NCBI GenBank assembly: GCA_964246705.1 | Contig: CAXTRQ010000014.1 | Location: 1 to 56,934, forward strand | Source of the DNA: DASZCR01 sp964246705 | Lineage (GTDB): Bacteria > Acidobacteriota > Blastocatellia > Pyrinomonadales > Pyrinomonadaceae | Direction: 5' to 3' | DNA length: 56,934 nucleotides | In this document: positions 24,235 through 33,013 of the stretch, piece after piece | How the letters are laid out: each line of letters opens with the position of its first letter | Numbering within the stretch: the first letter of the stretch is position 1 | Made by a program: the position numbers and the translations under genes | The notes under the pieces: model-generated | Database searches by the model: none | Seen by the model: only the letters and a program-made list of their open reading frames with translations | What the model was told of the DNA's origin: nothing

Positions 24235-24551
24235 CGAGACTCAGCCTCTCAGGCAGGGGCGCGGGCAAAAGCCGGAGCGCGAGACCCACGGGCAACCGGG
24301 AAAGAGCTTATAACAGATTCGCACGCGCGTCTCTACGTGCTCGGGCGCGTCTTGACGCATGCTTGCGTGCGCCGCTAGACTCGAAATGCAAACGCCGGGT
24401 TGTTTGAGAGATGAGAAGAGAATTTTTTACTCTTACTCTCGCGGCCTTTTGATGCGCGCCGCGCGGCGTCAGGTTGGCGAAAAACTGCCGACGAGTTGAT
24501 TTTAGCAGGCTTCCCGGCTCGCCGCCCATTGACCGGACGGAACAGCTTTCA
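24235..24551. other. Divergent intergenic region (317 bases)
   Basis: It separates the S41 protease and the cysteine desulfurase. A plus-strand promoter candidate is TTGACG (24352-24357), 18 bases, TAGACT (24376-24381), leaving a ~165-base leader that includes an imperfect hairpin (GAGAGATGAGAAGAG against CTCTTACTCTC, about 24408-24443) with a T-run in its loop, and a second GC-rich palindrome near 24452. A leader-based control such as attenuation is possible; I recognise no known riboswitch. Confidence 0.4.
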
Positions 24552-25799
24552 ATGTCACTTCGCAGAGTTTACATGGACAACAGCGCGACGACGCCCGCCG
24601 ATTCACGCGTCGTCGAGGCGATGTTGCCCTATCTGACCGAAAAATTCGGCAACGCTTCGAGCGTCCATTTCTTCGGGCAGGAAGCGCGTGCCGCCGTTGA
24701 CCGTGCGCGCCGCGAAGTCGCCGCACTGATTAACGCCCGCTCCAACGAAATCGTCCTGCTCTCCGGCGGCACTGAAGCCAACAACCTCGCTATTCGCGGC
24801 ATTGTCGAAAACAACACCGAGCACGGGCGACACATCATCACTTCGGTTATCGAGCATTCGGCGGTACGCGGTGTCTGCGATGCGCTCGAAAAGAGAGGCT
24901 GGGAAGTAACGCGCCTGCCCGTCTACGAAGATGGCATCGTCCGCATCGAGGACGTGCGCGCCGCCGTTCGTCCAGACACGGTGCTGATTACTGTGATGCT
25001 CGCCAACAACGAAATCGGCACGATTCAACCCGTCGCCGAAATCGGCGCGCTCGTGCGCGCGGAGCGTGCCGCAGGCCGCCGCCATCTCTGGCTTCATACC
25101 GACGCTGTGCAGGCGTTGGGGCGCATGCCGGTTGACGTGGAAGCTCTGAATTGCGATTTGCTCTCGATGTCGGCGCACAAACTTCACGCGCCGAAGGGCG
25201 TGGGCGGACTCTTCGTGCGTCGCAGCACGCGGCTGACGCCGCAGACTATCGGGGGCCATCAGGAGCGCGAACGGCGCGCGGGCACGGAGGCCGTCCCGCT
25301 CATCGTCGCTTTCGGCGAGGCAGCACGCCTCGCGCGCGTCGAACTCGACGCGCGCATCAAGCATCTACGCGCCTTGCGCGACCGTTTTGAAGCGGGCATA
25401 GGCGGGCGCGTCGCAGACATCGTCTTTAACGGCCACAGAGAGATGCGCCTGCCGCACCTCTCGAACATCTCTTTTCGTTTCATCGAAGGCGAAGGCTTGC
25501 TGATTAATCTCGACATGCTGGGCGTCGCCGTCTCGACCGGGTCGGCTTGCTCTTCAGGCTCGCTTGAGCCTTCGCCAGTCATCCGCGCTCTGGGACGCAA
25601 CGACGAACTCTCGCGCGGCTCGATTCGCTTCAGCCTCGGCAAAGATACGGCGAATGAAGATGTTGACTACGTTCTCGAAGTCCTTCCGCGAGCCGTCGAG
25701 AATCTACGGCGGCTCTCGCCGCTCTACCAGAAGGCGCTCGCCGAGCGTGCGGACTGCGCAACGGACAGCGACGAACCCGTGCTGACTTCCGCCAGCTAA
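24552..25799 (+). CDS. Cysteine desulfurase (NifS/IscS family)
   Basis: A PLP enzyme that removes sulfur from cysteine and carries it as a persulfide. Features: MDNSATTP near the N-terminus, LSGGTEANNLAIRG, the PLP histidine in ITSVIEHSAV, the Schiff-base lysine in MSAHKLHAPKGVGGL, and the persulfide cysteine in STGSACSSGSLEPSPVI near residue 330, in the short flexible loop type of group I enzymes. ATG 24552 is chosen; an upstream start at 24474 would add 26 unrelated residues. It is 13 bases before the IscU-like gene, so the pair makes a small sulfur-transfer operon. Confidence 0.94.
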   Translation: MSLRRVYMDNSATTPADSRVVEAMLPYLTEKFGNASSVHFFGQEARAAVDRARREVAALINARSNEIVLLSGGTEANNLAIRGIVENNTEHGRHIITSVIEHSAVRGVCDALEKRGWEVTRLPVYEDGIVRIEDVRAAVRPDTVLITVMLANNEIGTIQPVAEIGALVRAERAAGRRHLWLHTDAVQALGRMPVDVEALNCDLLSMSAHKLHAPKGVGGLFVRRSTRLTPQTIGGHQERERRAGTEAVPLIVAFGEAARLARVELDARIKHLRALRDRFEAGIGGRVADIVFNGHREMRLPHLSNISFRFIEGEGLLINLDMLGVAVSTGSACSSGSLEPSPVIRALGRNDELSRGSIRFSLGKDTANEDVDYVLEVLPRAVENLRRLSPLYQKALAERADCATDSDEPVLTSAS

Positions 25800-25812
25800 A
25801 AGTTTCGCTCTT

Positions 25813-26190
25813 TTGAGCGCACCTGTGCCCTACTCCGAAACTTTCAGAGATCATCTTGTGCACCCGCGCAACGCGGGCGCAATGCCCTCACCGGATGCCA
25901 CCGCCGAACATACCAACCCCGTCTGCGGCGACCGCCTTCAGCTATTCTTGAAAATCAACGATGGGCGCGTCTCGGCAGCCAGCTTCCTTGCATACGGCTG
26001 TCCCCCGACTCTCGCCTGCGGCTCCGCCCTCACAGAACTGTTGACGGGCATGAGCATTGAGCAAGCCCGCGCGCTCACACGCCAGGACATCGCTCGCTCC
26101 CTCGACGGCCTTCCCTCTCGCAAAGGCCACGCCGCCGCCCTCGCCATCGAAACCCTACGCGCCGCCCTCGACTCATCTCCGCGCTTCTGA
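25813..26190 (+). CDS. IscU/NifU-like scaffold protein lacking the third ligand cysteine
   Basis: Related to the IscU scaffold on which iron-sulfur clusters are built: ETFRDHLVHPRNAGAM at the N-terminus, NPVCGD (first Cys plus the Asp), and FLAYGCPPTLACGSALTELL (second Cys). The third ligand segment, normally HCS in IscU, is LPSRKGHAAALAIETL: the histidine remains but the cysteine is alanine. An additional cysteine occurs in ACGS. The start is TTG 25813 or GTG 25825. Close coupling to the desulfurase suggests it receives sulfur, perhaps as a persulfide relay (tRNA thiolation, for example) rather than a classical cluster scaffold. That role is inference. Confidence 0.85.
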   Translation: MSAPVPYSETFRDHLVHPRNAGAMPSPDATAEHTNPVCGDRLQLFLKINDGRVSAASFLAYGCPPTLACGSALTELLTGMSIEQARALTRQDIARSLDGLPSRKGHAAALAIETLRAALDSSPRF

Positions 26191-26270
26191 AACGCAAGCC
26201 CGACAAAACTCGAAAAATTTTTTAAGAAAAGACAGGACAGCGAAAACAAATAGTTATAGCAAGTGAATCT

Positions 26271-29046
26271 TTACGGAGGTGAGACGAGGCGCGGGCGCAT
26301 CGGCAGCGTCTTCCGTGGAGCAATGCGGCCACTGTGATAATCGGGGCCGCAATATTCATGCGGCTCCTGTCCGATGACGAAAGTTTTGGTGCGAATCACT
26401 GGACATGAATCAACGGCGATGAGTCCGGTCGTCGGGTCAATGTCGAGCGTGATGGTTCCTTGCAGGCGCGTCGAGCCGTCGGGCTGCGTCACGCCGCGCC
26501 CTTCCAGACGGGGCGTGCGCAGGCGCGGGGGCGGCGTCATATCCGGCAGCGGCGGAACTTCGATGGCTCCGGGGCTGGGCAGCGGCTCTGCGCCCGCGCC
26601 GCCGGNNNNNNNNNNCTTGTTCCGTTTCGGCGTCCGTCCCGTCGCCCGCCGAGGCGTTGCTGGCCTCGACGGGCGCGGTGTTACCGATAAAAAGTTCCGT
26701 GCGCTTATTGGTCGCATCGGCGGCGGCTAACAGTCCCGTCGCAGGGTCAACGTCGGCCTGCTGGACGCCCGCTGGCATCTGCCAATCGCCGCCCCATTCC
26801 GGGTGCGCGGCGAGGGCTGCGGCCATGAAGTCAGTCCAGATGGGCAGTGCTGAGTCCGCGCCGGTCATGCCGAGTTGCGAGCCGTCGTCGAAGCCGACAT
26901 AGACGCCGCAGACGAGATGCGGCGTGAAGCCCGCGAACCAACCGTCGCGCGACGTGCCGGTTTTGCCCGCGACGTTCGCCTTGAAGCCGCGCGCGCGCAC
27001 CTTCGCCGCCGTCCCGCGATTGACGACATCTTTCAGAAACGAGGTCATCACGTAAGCGACTTCGGGACGCATGACATCGTTCTTCTGAGCGTTGAGCGCG
27101 GCGACCGTCGTGCCGTTGCCGGTCGTCACGCGGTTGATGGCGATGGGCATCGTGCGTTTGCCCAGTTGCGCGAAAGTCGTATAGGCCGAGGCGACTTGTA
27201 GCGGCGTCGCTTCATTCGTGCCGAGCGCGTGCGCCGGATAGGAAGCCTTCGGTTTTGGCAGCCCCGCTTTCGCCGCCAGATTCATCACACGCCCGATGGT
27301 CACTTCCTGCGCCACCTCAACCGTCACGACGTTGAGGCTGCGGACGAGCGCATCACGCAGCGTGACGGGCGCGTGTGAATACTGGTCGCCGAAATTTCCG
27401 GGCGAATATTCCTGTGTGCCGAAGGTAAAAGTCTTCGGCTCGTCGCGGTACATGGTCGCCGCCGTGATGACGCGCGGCACTGGGTCGAAGGCCGTGTTGA
27501 GCGCCGTCGCATAGACGAAAGGTTTAAAGACCGAGCCGGGCTGCCTGAGCGCATCGGTCGCGCGATTGAGTTGGCTCTTCTCGTAATCGCGCCCGCCGAC
27601 CATCGCCACGACTTCGCCCGTGTCGGCATTCATCGCAACGAGCGCGGCTTGCAGCGTGCCGGGCGCGATGCGCTTGGCTTGAACTTTGTCGAGCGCAGCC
27701 AGTTGCTTGACCACCGCCGCATAGGCCGCGCGCTGTAAATCCATGTCAATCGTCGTGTAGATACGCAGGCGTTCGGCGGCGCTCGTGTCGCTGATGATGT
27801 CGGCCAGTTGGCTCTGCGCGTAGTCAACGAAGTAGGGCGCTTCGGAGGCGTCAATACGTCCGCGCGCGGGCGCGACTTTCAGTTCCGAGCTTTGCGCGCT
27901 CGCCGCTTCCTCCGGCGTAATCGCGCCGGTCTCAAGCATGGACTTGATGACCTGATTGCGCCGGTCTGTGGCGGTCTGAAAATTTCGATAAGGGTTATAG
28001 CGATTCGGGCTGCGAATGATTCCGGCGAGGAAGGCCGATTCGGGGAGCGTCAGCGCCGTCACGTCTTTGTTAAAGTAGGCTTGCGCGGCTTCGCCGAATC
28101 CTTTGATGGAGAAGCCCGCGCGCTGTCCGAGATAGACCTCGTTGCAGTAGAGCGCGAAGATTTGCTCTTTCGTCAAACGCGTCTCAAGAATCACGGACAT
28201 GTAGGCTTCAGCTACTTTGCGCCGCCAAGTGACCTCGGGCGAGAGCAGCAAATTTTTGACGAGTTGTTGCGTGATACTTGAGCCGCCCTGATTGGCAATC
28301 GGCGAGTTAGGATCGAGTTCGTAGCGACGGACGAAGGCGCGTGCGATGCCGCGAATGTTGATGCCGTAGTGGTTAAAAAAGTCGCGGTCTTCCGTCACCG
28401 TGATGGCTTTAACGAGGTGCGGAGGCAAGTCTCTGAAGCCGACAACTTTTCTCTTCTCGCGCTCCTGCCCGGTCACCGAACTAATCAACTCCGGCTCAAG
28501 CCACGCGCTCTGGAGTCGCGCGCTGCCGCCGTCCAAATCGCTAATCGTCGCCACGCCCTTGCCTCCGCGCCCGAACTGCACGCGGATATGCGGGCACTGC
28601 CGCTTGCCGTCAACCACTCCATCCTTGCTCGGCTCGACATCCACCGTCGCGCCGTTCGACACGAAGCGGCCACGCGAGCCGTCCGCCTGCAAAGTGTTCT
28701 CGACGTATCCGGCGCGCTTCAGGCGCGCGATGAAATCTTCGACCGAGATATTTTCCCCGACGCGCAATTCTTTCGGCGCGGCGTAGATACCAGCCGAACG
28801 CGTGAAGACCTCGCCGCGCAGCAGCATGTCAATGCGCCCCGAAAAGACGTAGTAGTAATAGCCGAGAATGCCGACGGCGATGGTCGTCAGAAAGACGATA
28901 GGAATAACGACGGCAGGTCGGAAGATGCGGCGCGACCAGCGAGGCCAGAACCCCTCGTCCGGTTCCTCGAATTTAACGACGCGCGCCCCGCGCCGTCTCC
29001 TCGGAGCGGGCGGCACATGGCCTTTTGGTGGATGACGGATAGCCAT
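26271..29046 (-). CDS. Bifunctional penicillin-binding protein, PBP1b-like, split by a scaffold gap
   Basis: Polymerises and cross-links peptidoglycan. In order: basic cytoplasmic N-terminus, one membrane anchor (VVIPIVFLTTIAVGILGYYY), a UB2H-like domain (AGIYAAPKELRVGENISVED) as in PBP1b, the GT51 transglycosylase (ITVTEDRDFFNHYGINIRG, GGSSITQQLVKNLLL) and the transpeptidase with SxxK in RQPGSVFKPF, SLN, and KTG in AGKTGTSRDG. Near the end DVDPATGLLAA appears, then after a 10-N gap (26606-26615) and a frame shift DIDPTTGLIAVDSCP, so the tail repeats a DxDPxTGL motif; stop at 26271. About 925 aa. ATG 29046 is used instead of TTG 29049. Convergent with the IscU-like gene. Confidence 0.92.
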
Positions 29047-29056
29047 CAATTAAGAT

Positions 29057-29176
29057 AGTAAATGTTAAATGGTGAATGGTAAATGGAAAAAAGCGATGGG
29101 TGAGGGGCGGTCGCCGATGGGACAAATCTGTTTTCTCAGATGATTCATCACCCGTCACCTCTCACCTTTTACACGT
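29057..29176. repeat. Heptad-period inverted repeat upstream of the potassium channel and PBP genes
   Basis: Left arm: TAAATGT, TAAATGG, TGAATGG, TAAATGG, the cleanest example of a stop codon opening each 7-base unit. Right arm: ATCACCC, GTCACCT, CTCACCT. It lies in the divergent spacer between the PBP and the channel gene. Confidence 0.8.
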
Positions 29177-29252
29177 TTGACACTTGCCAGCCCTTTCGAT
29201 AACGTGACCGGCTGGTTGCCGGGTCGCCGTTTTTTGATGCCGATTATACTCG

Positions 29253-30305
29253 ATGCGTTCGATACCTCCTGTCATTAGCCCTACGCTCAACCTGCGCAGG
29301 CGGATTCTCTTCTCGCTGGTTGCGCTCGCGGGGTCTGTTGCATTCGGAACCATCGGGTTTCGACTTATTGAGGGCTGGTCGCTCGGCGACAGTCTCTATA
29401 TGACTTTAATGACGGTGACGACGGTCGGCTACGGGCCGCCGCACACGCTCTCGACAGCGGGCAGAAATTTCACCATTCTCTTTATGGTCGTCGGCGTCGG
29501 CACGGCGGCTTACGCGCTGTCGAGCACCGTACAGGCTCTCGTCCAATCGGAAATTGTCGCGGCTTTCGGCGAACGGCGGCGCAAACGCGAGATGAGCAAA
29601 CTACACGACCACTTCATCATCTGCGGTGCAGGACGCGTCGGTACGCGCAGCGTCCGTGAGTGTCTGCGCGTTGGTGTGCCCTGCGTCGCCATCGAAAACG
29701 ACTCGGAGAAGGCCGCCGCGTTGGACTTGCCTACGGCGCAGATACTCGTCCGCGATGCGACGCTCGACGAGACGTTGCGCGAAGCGGGGGTGGTACGCGC
29801 GCGCGGACTCGCCGCGTGCCTGCCCGATGATGCAGACAATCTCTACGTGGTGTTGACGGCGCGCGACCTCAACAGGAATTTGCACATCGTCGCGCGGGCG
29901 GTTGAAGAGGCGGCTGAACCGAAGTTGATTAAGGCGGGCGCGAGTCGCGTCGTCGCACCGACGATTATCGGCAGTCACCGGATGGCGCAGGCGCTCGTCA
30001 AACCGGCGGTCGCCGATTTTATGGACTCGATGGCGGCGGAAAATCTCGATCTCGGCTTCGAGCAAATCGAAGTCGCGCAAGATTCGCCGCTCGCCGGTCA
30101 CAAATTGAGGTTCACGCAGATTCGCTCGGAACTCGACATCGTGGTCGTCGCCATCCGTCGCACGAACAGCGAGATGGTCTTCAATCCTTCGGGCGATACG
30201 CGCATCGAAATCGGTGATATGCTCATCGCCATCGGGCGCGCCGAATCGCTCGCCGAACTCCAAGAACTCGCGCGTGCAGAGGGGAGTTCAAAGTTTAAAC
30301 TTTAA
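29253..30305 (+). CDS. Potassium channel protein with RCK (TrkA-N/TrkA-C) domains
   Basis: A two-helix K+ channel. First membrane segment ILFSLVALAGSVAFGTIGF, pore helix and selectivity filter VTTVGYGPPH near residue 59, second segment FTILFMVVGVGTAAYAL. Then a Rossmann-type RCK_N domain (FIICGAGRVGTRSVRECLRVG) and an RCK_C domain (SPLAGHKLRFTQIRSELDIV) that would gate the pore with NAD(H), Ca or nucleotides. Length 350 aa is normal. The last residues (SSKFKL) and the stop are encoded by a heptad repeat. ATG 29253 fits the domain start. Confidence 0.93.
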   Translation: MRSIPPVISPTLNLRRRILFSLVALAGSVAFGTIGFRLIEGWSLGDSLYMTLMTVTTVGYGPPHTLSTAGRNFTILFMVVGVGTAAYALSSTVQALVQSEIVAAFGERRRKREMSKLHDHFIICGAGRVGTRSVRECLRVGVPCVAIENDSEKAAALDLPTAQILVRDATLDETLREAGVVRARGLAACLPDDADNLYVVLTARDLNRNLHIVARAVEEAAEPKLIKAGASRVVAPTIIGSHRMAQALVKPAVADFMDSMAAENLDLGFEQIEVAQDSPLAGHKLRFTQIRSELDIVVVAIRRTNSEMVFNPSGDTRIEIGDMLIAIGRAESLAELQELARAEGSSKFKL

Positions 30306-30357
30306 AGCTGAGGTCATGGCTTTGAACTTTGAACTTTAAACTTTAAACTTTGAACTG
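30286..30357. repeat. Heptad-period repeat covering the channel gene stop
   Basis: TTCAAAGTTTAAACTTTAAA then TTTGAAC, TTTGAAC, TTTAAAC, TTTAAAC, TTTGAAC in 7-base steps, ending at the ATG of the next gene. TGA or TAA recurs in every unit. The channel's stop TAA (30303-30305) is inside it. Confidence 0.85.
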
Positions 30358-31200
30358 ATGAAAATTCTTATCACAGGTGGGAGCGGCTATCTCGGCACGC
30401 ACGTGCGCCGGTTCTTCGACGCAGACGATTTCTCGCGCCGCGCGGGTCGCAACATTCTCAGTCCTCAAGATGCTGAAGCGGTGGGCGAATATGATGTCGT
30501 GATTCATCTCGCCGCGCATCTCAGCAAGAATGTGGAAGACTCGCCGGAGTGCTTTCGCGTGAACGCGGAGGGAACGGCCAACATCATCCGGCGGATGCAG
30601 CCCAACTCCATCTTCATCTACGCTTCAACCAAGGATGTCTATGGCGCGCACGCCACGGGTTACGAGGAAGTGCCGGAGAGTTGCCCCACCACTTACTGCG
30701 GGCAGTCGGCTCTCGAATGGTCGAAGCTGTTGGGCGAGCGATACGTCGACTACTACGCGCAGCAGCGCGGGCTGCGCGCCTGCATCTTTCGCATGTCGGC
30801 AATCTACGCGCGAGCCGATGCGGGCACTGCGCCCGGCTTTGTCGCGCACTACGTCGAATCGGTGAAGCGGCGCTGGCCTCTACGGCTTCCCCTCGGCGGC
30901 GCGCCCACGCGCGATATTCTGCACGTTGACGATTTCTCGCGCGCCTGCCGCGCCTTCATTGACTCGCATCTGATGAGCGGCATGTATAATCTCGGCGGAG
31001 GGCGCGAGCACTCCATGTCTCTGCGCGAAATGGTCGAGATGGTCGGGCGCATGATCGAGATTGAGCCGGTGATTGCTGAAACGACGGACATTCCGCTGCC
31101 CGTCCCCTTTAATTACGTCTCGGACTTAACGCGCATCCGCGCCGAATTGAACTGGCAACCGCAAGTCGGCATCGAAGATGGATTGCGAAGCCTTCTGTAA
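30358..31200 (+). CDS. NAD-dependent epimerase/dehydratase (extended SDR) with altered YxxxK motif
   Basis: A 280-residue nucleotide-sugar-type SDR. The Rossmann motif is ILITGGSGYLGTHVRRFF at the N-terminus, followed by VIHLAAHLSKNVED, YASTKDVYG and FRMSAIYARAD; a substrate-binding C-terminal part ends with LNWQPQVGIEDGLRSL. When aligned to the usual YxxxK active site through its downstream Glu-Arg, the segment reads LEWSK: the lysine is kept but the tyrosine is leucine, with a Tyr lying six residues earlier. Reduced or different chemistry is possible. Position before the heptose genes suggests a sugar precursor of LPS, but HldD is not indicated. Confidence 0.82.
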   Translation: MKILITGGSGYLGTHVRRFFDADDFSRRAGRNILSPQDAEAVGEYDVVIHLAAHLSKNVEDSPECFRVNAEGTANIIRRMQPNSIFIYASTKDVYGAHATGYEEVPESCPTTYCGQSALEWSKLLGERYVDYYAQQRGLRACIFRMSAIYARADAGTAPGFVAHYVESVKRRWPLRLPLGGAPTRDILHVDDFSRACRAFIDSHLMSGMYNLGGGREHSMSLREMVEMVGRMIEIEPVIAETTDIPLPVPFNYVSDLTRIRAELNWQPQVGIEDGLRSLL

Positions 31201-31206
31201 TTTGCA

Positions 31207-31240
31207 AACTTCTTTCCTAACTTCTTTGCGTCAAGATTCT
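31207..31240. repeat. CTTCTTTGCG-family half element
   Basis: AACTTCTTTCCTAACTTCTT followed by TGCGTCAAG, matching one arm of the inverted repeats at 4761 and 38531, in the spacer before waaF. Confidence 0.45.
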
Positions 31241-31254
31241 AAAAGCGAACTGTT

Positions 31255-32340
31255 TTGAGTAAGCAAGTATCACAGCCGGAGCGCGTCGTCGTGCGCGGCG
31301 CGAACTGGGTCGGCGATGCAGTGATGACCATTCCCGCGCTACGCGAACTCAGACGCGTCCTCCCCGGCGCGCACATCACACTAGAGACGCGCGCGTGGGC
31401 TGAAGGCATTTTTGAAGGCACGGATTTCGTTGACGATATTTTGCAGATTGAGAGCGGCGCGCGTGGGCTGAAAGCATTCATGCAGCAGGCGCGCGAGTGG
31501 CGCAAGCGCCGCTTCGACCTCGCGGTACTTTTCCCCAATGCCTTCGCGCCCGCGCTGGTCGCCGCCGCCGCACGCATCCCTCTGCGCGCCGGTTACGCAA
31601 CGGACGGGCGTCGCGCGCTGCTCACACATCCGCTGCCGGTTCCCGCATGGCGCGCGACGAGACACGAAGTTTTTTACTATCTCAACATCGTCTCCGAACT
31701 TGAACGGATACTCTCCGGCTCGTCTCCCATCGAAGGGCGCACGCCGCGTCTCGACCTCGAAGTTTCGGAAGCGCGGAGAGAAGGCGCGCGGAGACTGCTC
31801 AGGGAAGCGGGCGCAAATTTGAGTCGCCCGCTCGTCGCGCTCTGTCCCGGCTCGACTAACAGCCGCGCGAAGCGTTGGCCGTCCAGAAGCTACGCCGCGC
31901 TCGCAGACCTGCTCATCGAAAAGCTCGGCGCGCAGGTCATACTTATCGGCGCGCGCGAAGAAAGAGATGTCTCTGAGGAAGTCGTGACGCAAATGCGTTG
32001 CCGCTCACTGATGCTGACGGGGCGCACGAGTCTCGCCGAGACGACTGCTGTCTTGAGTGTCGCAGACCTGCTCGTGACCAACGATACAGGCCCGGCTCAT
32101 CTCGCCGCCGCCGTTAATTGTCCGATTATCGTCATCTTCGGCCCGACCAACCCGCTCACGACGCGCCCTTTCTCGCCGCTCGCCACAGTCTTGCGCGAGC
32201 CGCCGGAATGCGCGCCGTGTATGCTGCGCGACTGCCCGATTGACCATCGCTGCATGACGGCGATCACGCCGGAGGCTGTCTTTGTGCAGGCTGAAGTTTG
32301 TATCGCCGCGCGCGGCGTGGGCGTGGAGGTCGCTCGATGA
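31255..32340 (+). CDS. waaF: Lipopolysaccharide heptosyltransferase II
   Basis: GT9-family enzyme that adds the second heptose to the LPS inner core, from ADP-heptose, at the cytoplasmic face. Signature segments: VVVRGANWVGDAVMTIPALR at the N-terminus, ALCPGSTNSRAKRWPSRSYA (donor phosphate region), LVTNDTGPAHLAAAVNCPII and IFGPTNPLTTRPFSP, with CAPCMLRDCPIDHRCM near the end. The start is TTG at 31255. It overlaps gmhB by ATGA, so the two are translationally coupled. Heptosyltransferase I is at 35910 in the same cluster. Confidence 0.93.
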   Translation: MSKQVSQPERVVVRGANWVGDAVMTIPALRELRRVLPGAHITLETRAWAEGIFEGTDFVDDILQIESGARGLKAFMQQAREWRKRRFDLAVLFPNAFAPALVAAAARIPLRAGYATDGRRALLTHPLPVPAWRATRHEVFYYLNIVSELERILSGSSPIEGRTPRLDLEVSEARREGARRLLREAGANLSRPLVALCPGSTNSRAKRWPSRSYAALADLLIEKLGAQVILIGAREERDVSEEVVTQMRCRSLMLTGRTSLAETTAVLSVADLLVTNDTGPAHLAAAVNCPIIVIFGPTNPLTTRPFSPLATVLREPPECAPCMLRDCPIDHRCMTAITPEAVFVQAEVCIAARGVGVEVAR

Positions 32341-32918
32341 AGAAGCGACGCGCGCTCTTCATTGACCGCGACGGAACGATTTCCGAAGAGGTCGGCTACG
32401 TCAATCACCCGACGCGCTATCGCGTCTTTCCTTACTCGGCGGAAGCCGTCAGGCTTTTGAATGAGGCCGGATGGCTCGCCATCCTCGTGACGAATCAAGC
32501 GGGCGTCGCGCGTGGTTATTTCGCCGAAGAGATGATCGCCACGGTGCATCGCATCCTCACAGAAGAGTTGGAGCGCGGCGGCGCGCATCTCGACGCCATC
32601 TACTATTGCCCGCACCACCCGACGGTCGGTGAGCCGCCCTATCGCTTCGATTGCGACTGCCGCAAACCGAGACCGGGACTGATTCGACGCGCGGCGGAAG
32701 AGTTCGAGATTGATCTCGCGCAAAGCTGGATGGCTGGCGACCGCTATAGCGACACGGAACTGGCGCGCAACGCAGGTGTGCGCTCCGCCTTTGTGCTGAG
32801 CGGTTACGGGCGCGGCGAGTGGGAACATCAACGCGCCGTGTGGCAGCACGAACCCGATTTGGTTGCCGGAAATCTGCTCGAAGCGGTACGCATGATTTTG
32901 AGAAAGGACGTGGAGTAA
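32337..32918 (+). CDS. gmhB: D-glycero-beta-D-manno-heptose-1,7-bisphosphate 7-phosphatase
   Basis: HAD-superfamily phosphatase of the ADP-heptose pathway, 193 aa. HAD motifs: FIDRDGTISEEVGY (catalytic Asp pair), VTNQAGVARG, the lysine in CRKPRPG and AGDRYSDTELA. A zinc site is built by YYCPHHPTVGEPPYRFDCDC (Cys-x-His ... Cys-x-Cys). The ATG at 32337 overlaps the waaF stop (ATGA). Downstream, a heptad repeat separates it from the kinase gene. Confidence 0.95.
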   Translation: MKKRRALFIDRDGTISEEVGYVNHPTRYRVFPYSAEAVRLLNEAGWLAILVTNQAGVARGYFAEEMIATVHRILTEELERGGAHLDAIYYCPHHPTVGEPPYRFDCDCRKPRPGLIRRAAEEFEIDLAQSWMAGDRYSDTELARNAGVRSAFVLSGYGRGEWEHQRAVWQHEPDLVAGNLLEAVRMILRKDVE

Positions 32919-33005
32919 TTGACGGTTGATAAGTGATGGCGAGAGGCGATCAGAGAAAACAGATTTATCTTATCGCCTCTCACCCGTCGCCTATCAGCCG
33001 TCACT
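32919..33005. repeat. Heptad-period inverted repeat between gmhB and rfaE1
   Basis: Left units GACGGTT, GATAAGT, GATGGCG, AGAGGCG; right units CTTATCG, CCTCTCA, CCCGTCG, CCTATCA, GCCGTCA. The two sides are opposed and separated by an A-rich stretch. It follows the gmhB stop directly, and longer starts for rfaE1 run through it. Confidence 0.8.
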
Positions 33006-33013
33006 CCGAACTG

